Assembly: GCA_015680905.1 (NCBI GenBank)
Contig: CM027384.1
Location: 63,557,001-63,621,000 of the forward strand
Length of the DNA stretch: 64,000 bases
Source: Coptis chinensis
Taxonomy: Eukaryota > Streptophyta > Magnoliopsida > Ranunculales > Ranunculaceae
Reading direction: 5' to 3'
The notes under the pieces were generated by a model, which saw nothing but the letters and a program-made list of their open reading frames with translations, was not told where the DNA came from and did no database searches. The position numbers and the translations under genes are program-made. Positions 1 through 12,266 of the stretch are shown here, one piece after another (within the stretch, counting starts at the first letter, position 1; the number at the start of each line of letters is the position of its first letter).

Positions 1-297
1 GGAATACCTCATTCAGTCCGTGATACTGCTTATATTTCCGGTAATCTTTTATTATTGTTACATTCTCTGACAACGGGGGTCTCCACGTGTTTTGAAAATG
101 CCAATGCTACAATGAGTCGTATGTACATTAATATTTCAGAAAAAAGGCAACATAGGAGGCAAGTAGTTATCAATAATAATGCAGACATCACACCATCTTA
201 TCTTCATGTAGGCTGGGATGGAGTTGTTGTGATCTCAAAAGCTGAGACATCGTCACCTCAACTAACAATTGCCTCAATTAAAAGTAACTCATCAAAT
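1..297 (-). other. VPS24 3' flank / 3' UTR
   Basis: This stretch lies immediately downstream (minus sense) of the VPS24 stop codon, so it should hold the 3' UTR and poly(A) region. The 82-codon plus-strand open frame here shows no recognisable motif and no intron signals, so I treat it as chance. I see no other gene. Confidence 0.5.
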
Positions 298-2867
298 TTA
301 TGACCTCACTTTAGCCAGCCTGGCTCGTATCTCTTCGAGTTCTTCCTCATCATCAGCACCCTCAGCTATAGCGTCTTCCTGTCATATTCACATACAAGAT
401 ATTGCTATGTTATCCTAGTTTCCCAACAGAAAGAAATGCGCAAAATCCATGCAACATGTTAGATATACCTGTTGTGAAGTTGTTGCTGTCGTCCGTATAG
501 TTTGCTTTGTTTTCTCTTTCCTGGCTGCGACCGGAAGTTGTGCAGCAGTCTCACCAGCAATTTCAGTTAAAACCTTGTCAACTTCTTCCTCAGTCTCCTC
601 TTCTATATCCTCCGAGTCCAAAGCACCGTCCACGGCATCATTCACCATTTCTTCAATCACTCCTGCCTACAAAATCGTATGACTACCAATTATGACTAGC
701 AATTAATTTAGACCAAAACAATTTACACTGCCACCAGTCAATTTAAGTTGAAACTCCAAGGCATATACCGCCTTATGTTTCTTTAAACTCTTCTCTAGTG
801 GCTACTAAGGACCAATCTGGTTGAACAAGAGAAAAGCATCATGTGGTTTACTCATTAGGCGAAAATAAAGCATATGAAACAATGAAAGTGAATCATATGG
901 CGTCCCCTACTTGTTTACCAACACAAACACCATGAGATAGAAAGGGTAAGGTGTCCTGAGGACCTCATGAAAACAGGGAAACAAAAAGAGTTGGACATTT
1001 TTTCAATAAAAAATGAACACCAAGGAGAATAGGAGAATTATTTTGCCATTCACAGAGATACTGTAGAACCATTTGCGGAATCTCAGTATGCTTGTTAACT
1101 CTATCTTGTTCTGAAACTAGTTAGTTGTTTGCAACATTTCACTTGTATGGCAACAAGGATAAAGTTTTCAATGGCACCAAAGGATAATAACACAGCACAT
1201 GACACAAAAGTGGTATCAGTTACCTTTAATTCGCATTAGCAATATACTAATTGCAAATTTGAAAGGACAAATCATGTATAAATAACATAACAGATTACAG
1301 TTGAGATGAAAAAAGTCTAGAACAACTTAAGGCATGAAAAATATATACCTTGGTCATCTCTTTGCTGAATTCTTGCATTGTTACAGCCATTTGTGGAGCC
1401 TTCATCAGATTATTTACAAGCTTCATGACTTCAGCACTCTTGGATATATGACCTACAGTCCGTGCTATTGCTGCAATACAAAACAATTACAAATTATGTA
1501 CACTTCAGCTAAGTTTCCTTTCCTTTCCTTTCCCTTGTTTTACTTTTCAATTTTGGTACCACTAAATAGAAAGACTTCTAAAAATTTAACACAGTTCAAT
1601 CTCATAAAAAACAAACAATGGAACTGATCTCTTAAAAGCGAAATTCTTTACATAATAAACAAAAGATACTCCAGCAGGAAGCAGAGAGAATTGAAATGAA
1701 TGTAAGCAAGCAATAAAATATGATATGCCGAAAACCAAATACATTCATAATTCCTTATATCAATTAATAAAGCAATAGCACAAAGTAAAACTAAGAGTAT
1801 CGTTTTATTTATCCTAAAGTAGATTGCCAATGAACATATGCACATATTATGTAAAACTTTGATTCCTATCCAGATGCCATATTAGTTATACATAATGAGT
1901 GATAACAGTACCACAAACTTGTTCATCATTAGATGGACGCGTGCTCAAATAAATATCAGATTACTACTTAAAGAAACATACCAATGCTTTCTCCTAAGTG
2001 CATTGAGATGGAATTCATTTGTGCCTTATTCTCATGAAGACGGTTCACAGCTCTTCTTGATGTAACAATTTCCTTAGCAAGAGCCTGAATAGAATTTCAA
2101 AAACAGGAAGAGATGACTACTACTTTCTTTTTGAATGAGCACATATTTTATCAAGGAAAGTAGGAAACAATGGCTTCAAGTGGATGATCATTGATATTTT
2201 TAATCTGTTAAAGATGATTCTTACCCCTAGACGATCCGGTCCATTTATTCAAGCATGGACAAAGAATCAAAGATCCAATGAGTTGACACGACTTGGGAGA
2301 GTGTTATCACTGGATATTCTACCTTTGGTAGCTACATATTGGATACTCATCTAAAATTATAATCTTAGATGAATAGAAAGAGTTATACTCAACTATAATG
2401 TAGACAACCAAGAAAGATAATAGTAATAAACTAATAATTAACTTATAATCAATGACAGGAGCAAATTACTGGATTAGGAAACTCACATTCTACCATTTCA
2501 ACTATCCAATTTTGTCTGGGTTTTTTCTTATATTTTTGCTCAATAATTTTCCTTTTTTGCCCATAACCAACTCTACAAATGACTAAAATTCTTTCTACCT
2601 TAGCCGAGACCATGTCGTTTCTCTTAGCAGCATCCCTAATTGCTTTCTGTACACTCTTCTCTTCTTTCTGCACATCTAACCAACCAAAAAAACATACCCA
2701 TCTCAAATTTTAACGCCAACTACTCAATTTACCAAAAAAAAAAAACAAACTTTACCTCGAATTTGTCTTTCAATGTTACGGCACTCTTGTCTGAGCTTTC
2801 TTTGCCAATCTCTGAGTTGTTGTTGTGGGTTTGGTTTTGGCAATAACATGTTCTTCACCTTCTCCAT
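298..2867 (-). CDS. VPS24: VPS24/CHMP3-like ESCRT-III subunit, six exons
   Basis: ESCRT-III subunits of the VPS24 family polymerise on endosomal membranes during multivesicular body formation. Exons, in transcript order: 2867-2756, 2675-2599, 2084-1982, 1470-1349, 666-469 and 378-298. Every junction has GT-AG ends, and the exons sum to 693 nt (230 codons plus stop), the usual plant VPS24 length. The start is the ATG at 2867, giving MEKVKNMLLPKPNPQQQ, followed by the basic helix-1 segment RDWQRKLRQECRNIERQIR. Exon 4 encodes ARTVGHISKSAEVMKLVNNL and QMAVTMQEFSKEMTK. Exon 5 holds the acidic helix LDSEDIEEETEEEVDKVL. The C-terminus EEIRARLAKVRS matches the MIT-interacting (MIM1) pattern that binds Vps4-type ATPases. 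I see no frameshift or premature stop, so this appears intact and is the only intact host gene in the window. Identity rests on recognising the family, not on a search. Confidence 0.95.
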
Positions 2868-3010
2868 CTCTCCAATCTTTTTCGGTTTTCAAGGCAAAGA
2901 CTGAAATGTTCTCTTTTGAAAACTTTTTTCAAGTGGAATTTTTTTTTTTTTTTTTGTTTTTCGAGATTCCTCCTTTGAAAATATATTTATATGATGTTAA
3001 CCCAACCTTA
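2868..3010 (-). promoter_or_regulatory. VPS24 5' UTR and proximal promoter
   Basis: This is the only non-repetitive sequence between the VPS24 ATG and the probable Helitron. It holds a 17-nt T run near 2940-2956 (an A run on the gene strand). I see no convincing TATA box at a standard distance. If the Helitron boundary is right, most of the VPS24 upstream regulatory sequence lies inside a transposon. Confidence 0.35.
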
Positions 3011-5077
3011 TCTCAATTAGTAGAGTATACCATAATTAACATGGACATTTAAATTGGACCAACTTTTTTCTACCATGAAATACCCTTCATAAAATATTAA
3101 AATCAATTATTCAATGCCTTTAAGAAGGACTACTTAGTCATTTCAAAATTTACTACCATCTATACCCTTAAGATTATATAGTGACTTAAGGACGTATGTG
3201 TAAATTCAGGTGGGAAATCAACTATACGCCCCTATTCAATTGTTCATGCGACTTACCCAAAGATTGATTGTCCAAATAAATACTTTTATGAAATTAAAAT
3301 CGAGAAACCAACCATCTCTCTTCCACTTTTACTTTACTTCCCCTCATTTGCAAAACGTAAAATGAAATAATCTCACCATCGTTCTCTCTCTTCCAATTGA
3401 GTTCTCCCACAAATAATCGAATGTCTCAACCAAGCCTTCATCCAAGACAATTCGTAGGCTTTTTGTTTCCAAACACTAAATCCGGATATCCTTGAGACTC
3501 TGTTCCTCGATTGGGTTTCTTCCGCAATCAAAGATAGTATGTCTTTCTTCATACATTTATTTGATAATACCAAATATTCATTTTTAAGTTGTAGATTTCA
3601 AATTATCGATTTGTGTATGTGTTTATAATTGAATGCCAATTCTGTGAACGTGAAGATATACTTCTCATTCTCATCAATTAGCCTATATAAATTTTGATTT
3701 GTTTGACTAATCGCTTCATAAAATACTCGGTTTTACAAATATCCGAGATGATTCATAGGATAACGTTATTCACTAATGCCTCGAGGGCTCAAGGTACCTA
3801 ATAAGTTAAAATTTGACATGTAACTTGTCAGATTCAGATTTGATTTACGTTGGATGAACTTTGTAATATATTTTCCTCATTTCGGTCATTGGTTGATGCT
3901 TCTTCAATCTCCTTATTGAATTTGATTATCTAAAATGAAAGTACCTTAATTTTTACGCAAAGCGGTCTAAAACCGGATGTTCTGAGGTTATGTCGGTTGT
4001 TATGACTTATGATTATATATTTATATAAGAGTTGTGGCGATTCCAATTCGGGTTTTGAGTCAAGGCTATGCTAAATTAATCAGCAGCGTGATCATAAATA
4101 ATGAATCTGCAAGTTGGTCGGCACATTCTTTTTTCTGCTTTGGCTGGAGAGTTGATCAATTTGTTGTTGTTGTTGCGTCCTGATGGCGATATAATAGATT
4201 GTGTTCTATAAACTTTATAAAAACACGTAATACATATCATTTGTTGAGTTATTTATATGTGTTTTGTTTGGCGAACAAAACTTCAACCGATGCACAGAAA
4301 TTCCATCGCGACCGCCGGTGGCTACATGGTTTCTCCAAAGAAAGGTACTGAAGCAACTATTAAATCTTAATTCTTAATAATCGCACATTTATATTCTTCA
4401 AGTGATTATTTGGAGTGAGGGTGTAACTTTTGAATATTCATCAGCTAAGTAAGCCATTTTCATTATCTGTGAAAGTAATCCAATGTATACAAATAGAAGC
4501 CAAAGAACGAGTTTGTAGTTCACTTTCTGCCATTCTGATTTAGCCTAATAGAGTAATTTAGATGTGTGAACAATTTATTTTAAGGTGACACGACTTTTGG
4601 CTAGCGAATGGCCAGAGTCTAACAGGCTAAGCACCACAAGCGCATCTCTGCTTTGCATAAGTCCATACACAGTTACATACACGCAACAGAGAACAATGGC
4701 ATCACAACTTTTCAACACCAATTTGTTTTCTCGACACTTAAATGTACAGAATAAAAGGACACTAGGTAGACAAAAACTGTAGAATATGTAGGTAAGTATT
4801 GTTTTCGGTCTTCTTGGCGGAACTCAGATATGGGAGTTTAGCAAAATCACGGACTGACATTCATTAGTAGTGTGAAGATGATAGCTGGGATTAACAAGAT
4901 TTCCTCACTTAGTATAGCTGTTGGCCTCCCGGTTTGTTCTTGCTCTTTGACTGAATTTTCCTTATACTTTGTGAAACACATTTGTTGTAGGGAATATTAT
5001 CATTGTTGTTGTTGTTTTTTTTTTAAAAAATAAAATAAAAATAGAATAGTGTTTAATCTTGTTGTTGGGTCTTTATA
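3011..5077. other. AT-rich Helitron interior, no gene seen
   Basis: Mostly AT-rich sequence with short open frames only. A short exon-like stretch around 4276-4345 ends at a GT donor (aaag|gtactg), but I do not recognise the encoded peptide. Confidence 0.3.
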
Positions 5078-5597
5078 GATCATTTAGAAAGTAGTTGTAT
5101 AATGCCTCTGCCTCATCACAGTTCCTTTGTTGGGTTTTGAGTTCGACTTAGTTGCAGTCCCAAGTAAGTTGCTAAGAGAAATAGATTAGAAGTTTTGTCA
5201 CCCAAAGAATGAATAATGCTAAGGATACTTGAGGAAAGGAAACTTTCTTCGGGATTAATAAGTGAAAGTGATCTTAACCTACAAACTATATTTCCAAATA
5301 AGCTTGGTGTGTTATCCATGAAACAAGACAAAGACGTGTGATCATTTAGAAAGTAGTTGTATACGCCTCTGTCTCATCACAGTTCACAGTTTATTTTTGA
5401 GTGCAGACTTAGTTGCAGTCCCAAGTAAGTTGCTAAGAGAAATAGATTAGAAGTTTTGTCACCCGGAGAATGAATAATGCTAAGGATACTTGAGGAAAGG
5501 AAACTTTACTGGGGATTAATAAGTGAAAGTGATCTTAACCTACAAACTATATTTCCAAATTTGGTGTGTTATCCATGAATCGGGACAAAGACGTGTG
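5078..5597. repeat. Two-copy tandem duplication, about 262 bp
   Basis: Unit 1 (5078-5339) and unit 2 (5340-5597) both start gatcatttagaaagtagttg and both end in aaagacgtgtg. They differ by scattered substitutions and small indels, including a few bases missing from unit 2. The unit has no recognised coding content. Confidence 0.9.
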
Positions 5598-5653
5598 TCA
5601 ATGTCCAACACAGGTAGGAGTCAACATGCATAGAGTTTTGAGTAAATTGGATG

Positions 5654-5793
5654 TAAGGCTGTTATAGTATTGTTGAGCTCAAGTTCTCAAAAGCATTATT
5701 GTCATTCCTTCCTGACGTTAAAAGCGGCACACTTGCTATTGAAGATATCGTTTTCTTGGACATGATTATTGGAGAAAGAGAGTTTAGAAAGAG
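5654..5793 (+). pseudogene. Exon-like fragment, unidentified
   Basis: An open frame of about 46 codons reads KFSKALLSFLPDVKSGTLAI then EDIVFLDMIIGEREFRKR and stops at a good splice donor (aaagag|gtatgt). The composition looks like coding sequence. I do not recognise the family and see no adjoining exon. It is probably one of several host gene pieces carried in the Helitron. Confidence 0.35.
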
Positions 5794-6314
5794 GTATGTA
5801 ATTTCTCATATGAGTTTTTTTTTTAATCTTTGAGTTTATTATTTTCTTGCTCTTGAGGGTAAATGTTGTTTATTTTGGTTTATTTAGAATGGGGTTTTGA
5901 GTTTTGTTGTTTTCATTGTGGAAATGTTTGAAATTATCTCTCAGATAGATCGGTTCAATTTGTTTGCTTCAAATTTGCAAATGTCTATTAGTATGATTAG
6001 AACTTTGTGTGATTCATTGGTTCACGCGACAAATGATTCCCCGTTTGAAAATAGTTACAAGAGTGAATATTGATTATGCTGTTTTAAATGATATTGAATG
6101 AAGTAGCAGCATTAGCCACTGAAAAATGATCTCACAAATTTTACTCCCTAGCTCCGTCTCTCTATATCCCCTCTCTTAGAGGGCCCATATTCATGGCCTC
6201 AGTAGGTCGTAACATTTACATGACATGGGTGACTGACCATACAAGGGAGAGGAGTAATAGAAACTGTCTGCAAACAGCAATAGCAATTGACTTCACCGAA
6301 GAAGTAAAGATAAT

Positions 6315-6395
6315 TCAGACTTTATCAGGCTCACTGGCTTCAACTTGAGCTCTTCTGGTTTCCAGTGCTTTCTGCATGGCATGGCATAGTGGCAT
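6315..6395 (-). pseudogene. Possible terminal exon, 26 codons
   Basis: On the minus strand an AG acceptor (ttgcag, forward 6396-6401) is followed by 26 open codons (MPLCHAMQKALETRRAQVEA, then SEPDKV) and a TGA at 6315-6317. It lies downstream in transcript order of the lipase exon at 7105-7373 and could be its last exon. The splice phase does not match, so at least one intervening exon or a lesion must be assumed. Confidence 0.3.
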
Positions 6396-7104
6396 CTGCA
6401 AATATCAACGTGCAAATAAAAATTATGTTAGTAGTTGAGATTAGTTCTCTACAAGTTCCTCACCAGTTGGCATTTTACATAAGCGGATTAAATGATGAAA
6501 CTGAAACTATAGGAATATAATACTATTTCATCATTAGCTCCAAGGGAGATGATCAAGGAACATACATGGCGAAACAATGATATTCTTGAAGTTCTCTCTG
6601 TTTGCTATATATGATCTATAATTATGTTCCCTTTCATTAGTACTCCAGCTTTTCCATTAAGGAAGAAAGCTCGCCTTTGTGCTACAATATGAATAACAAA
6701 GCCTAGAATATACATCTCCGAGGATCTCCAAATTGATGCTTTGTTTGGGCTAGGAGACGTTGCCTAGGGCGCCAGCGCTAGATTCTCACATGGACGAAAG
6801 CAACATCATCCGTACCAAAGAATGGAGCTAAAACTACTTTGTGCGCAGCTTAAATCCATCAAAACTCTCTCTTGAAGCATTCAATTGTTCTATAGAGTCA
6901 CTTTGTTTCCGAGAGAATGGATCGCTTGATCCTTTTCATAGCTCCCTGCAGAAGGCCTTTTCATAAGAACCTTTTGTTTCTCAAGTTACTTGAGATTACT
7001 GGTAGCAATTCTCAGCCCTTATTACACATCAAGGTTTATGATGAATACTTAATTATGCATATTCATAATGTAACAAATCACATAAGCAAATAGGAAAAAT
7101 TAAC
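6396..7104 (-). other. Intron or spacer between lipase-type fragments
   Basis: No open frame of note. It begins (minus sense) with the GT donor of the lipase exon and ends with the AG acceptor at 6396-6401, so it may be a captured intron. Confidence 0.3.
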
Positions 7105-7373
7105 CTGTGATAGCATGCTTACATGCTTTCTCCCGCATTATACGATATTTATTGTCTTCAGTTGCCACAGTTCCAGGGTGAAAAGTTGGATCAGAAAGTG
7201 CTTCCTCCTTGTTCCTGTAACACTTGCTTATATGAAAAACTTGTTGTGCAAGTTTGGCAATCATTGCGGAATCAACAGAGGTGCCTTGTGACAATGCCGA
7301 GATAGCCGCAGCACGAAACCTCATGATTGTATTAACTGAAAGGCATGCAGAAAACTCATCACGGTATACAATG
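7105..7373 (-). pseudogene. Class-3 lipase (calmodulin-binding heat-shock-like) exon fragment
   Basis: A single 269-nt exon is flanked by an AG acceptor (ttccag) and a GT donor (gttaat). It reads IVYRDEFSACLSVNTIMRFR, then AAAISALSQGTSVDSAMIAK and LAQQVFHISKCYRNKEEALS. The VYRDE...S.N...R.R pattern is what follows the catalytic-Asp region in plant class-3 lipases annotated as calmodulin-binding heat-shock proteins (family resemblance from memory). The lipase box GxSxG is absent because the upstream exons are missing, so no active enzyme can be made. It probably arrived by genomic capture in the surrounding Helitron. Confidence 0.6.
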
Positions 7374-7574
7374 CTGGAAAAAAATCATGAGGTTAGTATA
7401 TCAAGTGTTTTGAATAAAAAGATAAACAAGTGAGAATCATAACATGTTGGTAGAACGTCATGGATGAAATTGAATTGGCCAATCTTAAAATGAAGACAAG
7501 GATACACATATAACACACTTTTCCTATTTATTATTAGACCTTATGGTTGCTTATCCTTTTTTCTATTTTTATAG

Positions 7575-7850
7575 GCCATGTCACATCCACTGTGAGCTGG
7601 CTTCAGCATGACAAGTACGACGGTATAAGGTTGAAGCATCTTAAGGTGACACTATTCTTCTATCATCTCTATATAAAAATCATCTGTTGTTTGCATTAAT
7701 ATATACTAGCGTTAGGTTTAGGGTTTTGTTGACTCCAATTGGACCACTTTCATGGGCTCTCGCAGGCAAAGGTCCTCAGGTTGAATGACATTATAGAGGA
7801 GACTACTTCAAGACAAAGAGTGCCGACCGATATCCTTTTATGATTTGATT
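7575..7850 (+). pseudogene. Two consecutive exon-like pieces, unidentified
   Basis: Exon-like piece 1 (7575-7645) follows an AG acceptor, reads GHVTSTVSWLQHDKYDGIRL then KHLK, and ends at a GT donor. Piece 2 (from 7766) follows the acceptor tctcgcag and reads AKVLRLNDIIEETTSRQRVP, running to a stop near 7841. Splice signals and composition suggest a captured gene, but I cannot name it. Part of piece 2 is repeated in the next unit of the local tandem duplication. Confidence 0.35.
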
Positions 7851-8200
7851 CATTATATAGTAGTGCCCTCTGTTTTTTTTTTTGCTCATTTTTTTTTTTT
7901 TCATCACTTTGTTTAGTATTATGTACCCTCTTTTCTAAAAGTTTGTTAACTTCTGTCATCCGCGATTTGTTCTTTAAGTGATTTTGATCCCACCAACAAT
8001 TTATGAGATGAATGACATTATAGAGGAGACTACTTTAGTGCAGTGGTACCGACTGTTATCCTTTGTGATATGATGCTACAGTAGTGTCCTCTTTTTTTTC
8101 ATCCGTTTATTTAGATCGTGACTTTGTTTGGTAGTATGTACCCTATTTTCTAAAAATTTGCTAACTTTTGTCACATGCGATTTATTCTTTAAGTGATTTT
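7783..8200. repeat. Two-copy tandem duplication, about 227 bp
   Basis: Units at 7783-7984 and 8010-8200 both begin gaatgacattatagaggaga and both end in ttctttaagtgatttt. The second copy is diverged and no longer open where the first encodes an exon-like peptide, so duplication was followed by neutral decay. Confidence 0.85.
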
Positions 8201-9934
8201 CCAAGTATTCAGTAACGAAGTCTCGGCTAAGGCAATTATATAAGCCATTTCCTAAATTGGTTTGATTAAACTATAGCTTTCTTGCTTCGTTTTTCTTTGT
8301 GTGTGTTTTCTCAATTTGTACTATTCTGCATTCTACACTTCCATCTATACTTTATAATTTTTCATCATTTGGTACCTGAAAAGGTCTTATGATAGGTCAT
8401 TAAGCAATGTATCACTTGAATAGATTCACATCACAATATTTGAAGCTATATATTGTTTCATCCCCTTCTTCATACATCCCATACTCTCCGGTATCACCAA
8501 AATACATGGTTTCCTGGATATTAAGCATTGCATAAGTACTCTTTTACCAGCATTCTCATTTGCCCAAATTCTTCTTCTAACCTCTGATATATAGGGTTCA
8601 CATGCTGACTTATTCAAACATCATACCATTGACTTGGTTTTGTTTTTTAGTCATTCAAAACTGAAATTGTCTCTGAATATGAATAGATTGAGAGGCAATT
8701 AGTTTGATTTTGATTCTTAATATTTGAATTGTTAACTGTGGATATTTGTTGGCTCCTCCTTTTGATATTCCGTGGTTTGTATGAATATAAAATTTGGCTA
8801 TTAATGAACTGATAGTTTTGCAAGTGACGTGGTTGCTATTTTTGTTTTTCAAAGTCTCTGAGGTCGGTGTTTGTATAACACGTTCAAAGAACAAAAGATA
8901 TCATGTGTTTTTCATGTAACAGGTCGTGTGCAATCTTTGTCTATTTTTTTTTCTTTATCGGATTGGATATTAAATTTGATCTATTTGAAATAATTACTAA
9001 TTGTGTTTGCTTTTGTGTGGATTTTCAGCGATGTTCCATCTTTGGTACATTGCTTTCAATAGGATGGTTAGACTTTAAAATCAAGAATTTAACACGACCG
9101 ACGCAGAAACAAAAGAAAAGCTATAGAAAACGTTGTCACCGATGCAAGTACTTCCTATCGCCCATTTCTTCTTATATATATTCTAGCTTTGTGATTTATT
9201 ATATGTTTGTTTGTTATGAACCGTGACATGAACACAAATCTCATTTAAAAAACTTCAGCTCAATCTTCAACATTGATACCGCCTCCAAGTGTATATTAAT
9301 GTGTGAGCGCGATAATTGTTTCTCATATATAGTTCCTGTTTGGAATCCTGTCAGAGTTGGATTAGCATGAGTTTTCCGTCTCCAGCCAGTGATTGTAGGA
9401 GAGGAAATGAGTTTTACTCATGGGTTTATAAGCACTGACTTGGTTTGAAACCATTTTGATTCCAGAGCTCAGGTAATTGATGATGACTTTGTTGTTTGTT
9501 ATCTTTATTTTAGTTTTACCAAAGTTATTATGACCTTGGGAACCATTCACAATTTGTCATTTTCTTTTATATGTTGATGTCTACTTTCGTTGGATTTCTA
9601 TGTCAGCAGGCTAGATTTCTTTTTTGTAATCACCAGTTTAACTTTTACTGTTCACTTTAGGCAAAAAAAAATTCCACACACCAAATTGTTGCGTAGCCTT
9701 CTGTATATGTTTTTTTGGGAATTTATGTTGGTAATCACGAACTGTTTGATTAAATGCTTATTTTATGTTTATGTTTGTTCTACTTTAATATTTTTTGTTA
9801 TATAATCGTTGTATTAGGTTTACATTTTGAGGATAGTACCATGGATTAAATGAATGGCATACAATAGTACTGTGTGAATAATTGATCTTTCTAAACCAAT
9901 TATATTTTTATTCATGGTGATCCAATTGGCCCAG
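8201..9934. other. Helitron interior without a recognised gene
   Basis: T-rich sequence with short frames only. The stretch 9084-9150 has a coding-like flavour (peptide TTDAETKEKL) but is broken. The end of this stretch is the AG acceptor (ttggcccag) of the ClpC exon, so its right part is probably a captured ClpC intron. Confidence 0.3.
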
Positions 9935-10180
9935 ATCACAAGTTTAATTGACAAAGGTAAAGAGAAAACCAAGGCAGAGAGTGAGGCAAGTGATTCAGGT
10001 CCTGTCGTGACAGAAGTTGACATACAACATATTGTGTCTTCGTGGACCTGAATCCCAGTTGACAAAGTATCAAGTGATGAGTCTGATAAACTCCTCAAGA
10101 TGGAAGACACACTCCACCAAAGAATCATTGGTCAGGATGAAGCTGTCAAAGCTATTAGCCCTGCCATCCGCCGAGCCCGT
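9935..10180 (+). pseudogene. ClpC fragment, copy 1
   Basis: After an AG acceptor the frame reads [38 protein letters not shown], one in-frame [22 protein letters not shown], then [16 protein letters not shown] and AIRRAR. This is the linker before the second AAA+ module of ClpC/Hsp100 chaperones, which feed substrates to the ClpP protease in the chloroplast stroma. The fragment stops at 10180, just before the Walker A exon sequence would follow, and is fused directly to a CSP41b exon. The stop and the fusion make it non-functional. Nucleotides 10005-10180 are repeated at 11210-11385. Confidence 0.9.
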
Positions 10181-11211
10181 GTTGTATATGATATCAATGG
10201 TAATGCCTGTAACCTTTTATTGATAATATGCTCATTTCCATGGCTTTCAAGGAGGCATTTACTACATTTCAATAAGAATTCATTTCTTTCCCATTTTCAA
10301 TTAATAACTTTTGGAATTTAGGACGAGAGGTAGAGGAAGTAGAACCAATACTGGATGCGCTACCAAAACTTGAACAGTAAGATCTTAAATCCCAATAGCC
10401 TTTTCACCTTTATGATTGGACAACATTTGATCTACTTAATATCTAATTGTCAACCAAAGAAGTCTTAAGTATATGCACTAATAACTTATTCCGTATGATC
10501 TCAGGTACATATATTTTTCATCAGCAGGTGTATATCTCAAATCTGATATGTTGCCTCATGTTGAGGTGAGTTATGATCATGCACTGCTCAGTTATGTTTA
10601 GCTATAATTTGGCATATGTACGAAACTTTACTCCGAAACAAGAATCATAAGATGGTGTTCTTGAGTATAAAGCAAAGACGGAACCGTTTCACTAGCCAAT
10701 TAATTTAAGCCCATTAATGTTTCCCTCAAAATCTTAAATATGAGCCTGCGAGGTCTTCAAAGAATGTTGGGAGTCTATTTGGCTATTGAAAAAGGCTGAA
10801 GCCCCATATTTTTAGCTTTCAATAGATACACTGAAGAGCCTTTACGTTAGGGAAATATCCCTTAACGATCCACAGTTGTCCCGCTTTCGATGCAATCGTG
10901 GCGTAAAGACATGCTTTTAGGACATTATTTTACTGTTCTAGAAACTCATAGTTGACAAAACCTTTGGCTTTTATCTCTGTTGAAAGCAGTGGAACTGAGC
11001 AATTAGTTATGTTCTGGAAGTTTCTGATCTTTAGATCTTCTTCTAACTTGTGTGGACTGTATGATAGGTTGATGCAGTAGATCCAAAGAGTAGGCACAAA
11101 GGAAAGCTTGAGACAGAAAACTTACTACAGTCGAGAGATGTGAAGTGGACTTCAATAAGACCGGTCTACATTTATGGCCCTTTGAACTATAACCCAGTTG
11201 AGGAATGGTTC
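10181..11211 (+). pseudogene. CSP41b (CRB) fragment, four partial exons with introns
   Basis: CSP41b is a chloroplast RNA-binding SDR-like protein. Exon pieces: 10181-10199 (VVYDIN), 10322-10376 (REVEEVEPILDALPKLE), 10505-10565 (YIYFSSAGVYLKSDMLPHVE) and 11068-11211 (VDAVDPKSRHKGKLETENLL, SRDVKWTSIRPVYIYGPLNY, NPVEEW). The three introns between them keep GT-AG ends and phases join correctly, so this came from genomic DNA, not from mRNA. Both outer ends are abrupt fusions to ClpC sequence. The N-terminal nucleotide-binding part and the C-terminal third are missing. Little mutational decay is visible within the exons, so the capture may be fairly recent. Confidence 0.9.
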
Positions 11212-12266
11212 GTGATAGAAGTTGACATACAGCATATTGTGTCTTCATGAACTGGAATCCCAGTTGACAAAGTATCAAGTGATGAGTCTGATAAACTCCT
11301 CAAGATGGAAGACACACTCCACCAAAGAATCATTGGTCGATGAAGCCGCAAAGCTATTAGTCGTGCCATCCGCCGGCCTGTGTTGAGTGAAGAATCCAAA
11401 TCGCCTATCGCGAAGTTTCATATTTTCAGTCCAACTGGTGTTGGAAAGTCGGAACTCCGCGAAAACGCCGGCTACCTATTACTTTGGTTTTGAGGAAGCC
11501 ATGATCCGCTTTGATATGAGTGAGTTTATGGAGAGACATCTTGTCTCCAAGCTGATTGGTTCACCACCGGTTATGTCGGCTACACCGAGGGGTGGTGGTC
11601 ACCATTGAAGCTTGTTCACCGCCAGATATATCTTGTGGTCCTCTTTGACGAGATAGAGAAGGCTCACCCCGATGTCTTCAATATGATGCTTCGATTCGAA
11701 GATGGGAGGTTGACATGATAGCAAAGGACGGATCGTTGATTTTAAAAATATGCTACCGATAATGACCTCCAATGTTGGTAGCAAAGTGTAATTGAAAAAG
11801 GAGGTCATCGTATTGGATTCGATCTTGACTATGATGAGAAGGACAACAGCTACAACAACCGATAAAGAGCACGGTTACCGAGGAATTGAAGCAAAGATTT
11901 TTAGACCGAGTTCCCGAACAAATTAGGCGAGATGATTGTCTTCCGCAGCTAACGGTTGGAAGTCAAGGATATTGCGATATAATGTTGAAGGAGGTATTTG
12001 AGAGGCTAAAGGCCAAGGAAATAGAGCTTCGTGTTCTGAGAGATTTAGACACGAGTTGTTGATGAAGGATACTGACTGAGCTCTGAGTAAGACCTCTAAG
12101 GAGAGCAATAATGAGGCTTTTAGAGGACAAAGATGGCTGAAAAGATGCTCTCGAGATATCAAGGAGGAGGATTCTGTTATCATGGACGCCGATCGATGGA
12201 AATGTTACAGTGCTTAATGGAAGTAGTGGGACTCTTGAATCGTTGCCCCCAGCAGTACCTGTGTAA
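11212..12266 (+). pseudogene. ClpC C-terminal half, copy 2, degenerate
   Basis: This copy restarts at [10 protein letters not shown], repeats the copy-1 segment, and continues with the Walker A region ([10 protein letters not shown]), the Walker B region ([19 protein letters not shown]) and the normal C-terminus (GNVTVLNGSSGTLESLP), ending at the TAA at 12264-12266. Many small deletions and insertions put successive blocks in different frames, and there are stops (for example TGA in place of the Trp codon of SSW). It is clearly dead. No introns interrupt it. With copy 1 it sandwiches the CSP41b fragment. Confidence 0.9.

Noticed and set aside
10017..11399. Minus-strand open frames at 9820-10128, 11003-11278 and 11187-11399 as genes
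   Set aside because: Antisense shadows of the ClpC and CSP41b fragments; two of them resemble each other only because the ClpC segment is duplicated.
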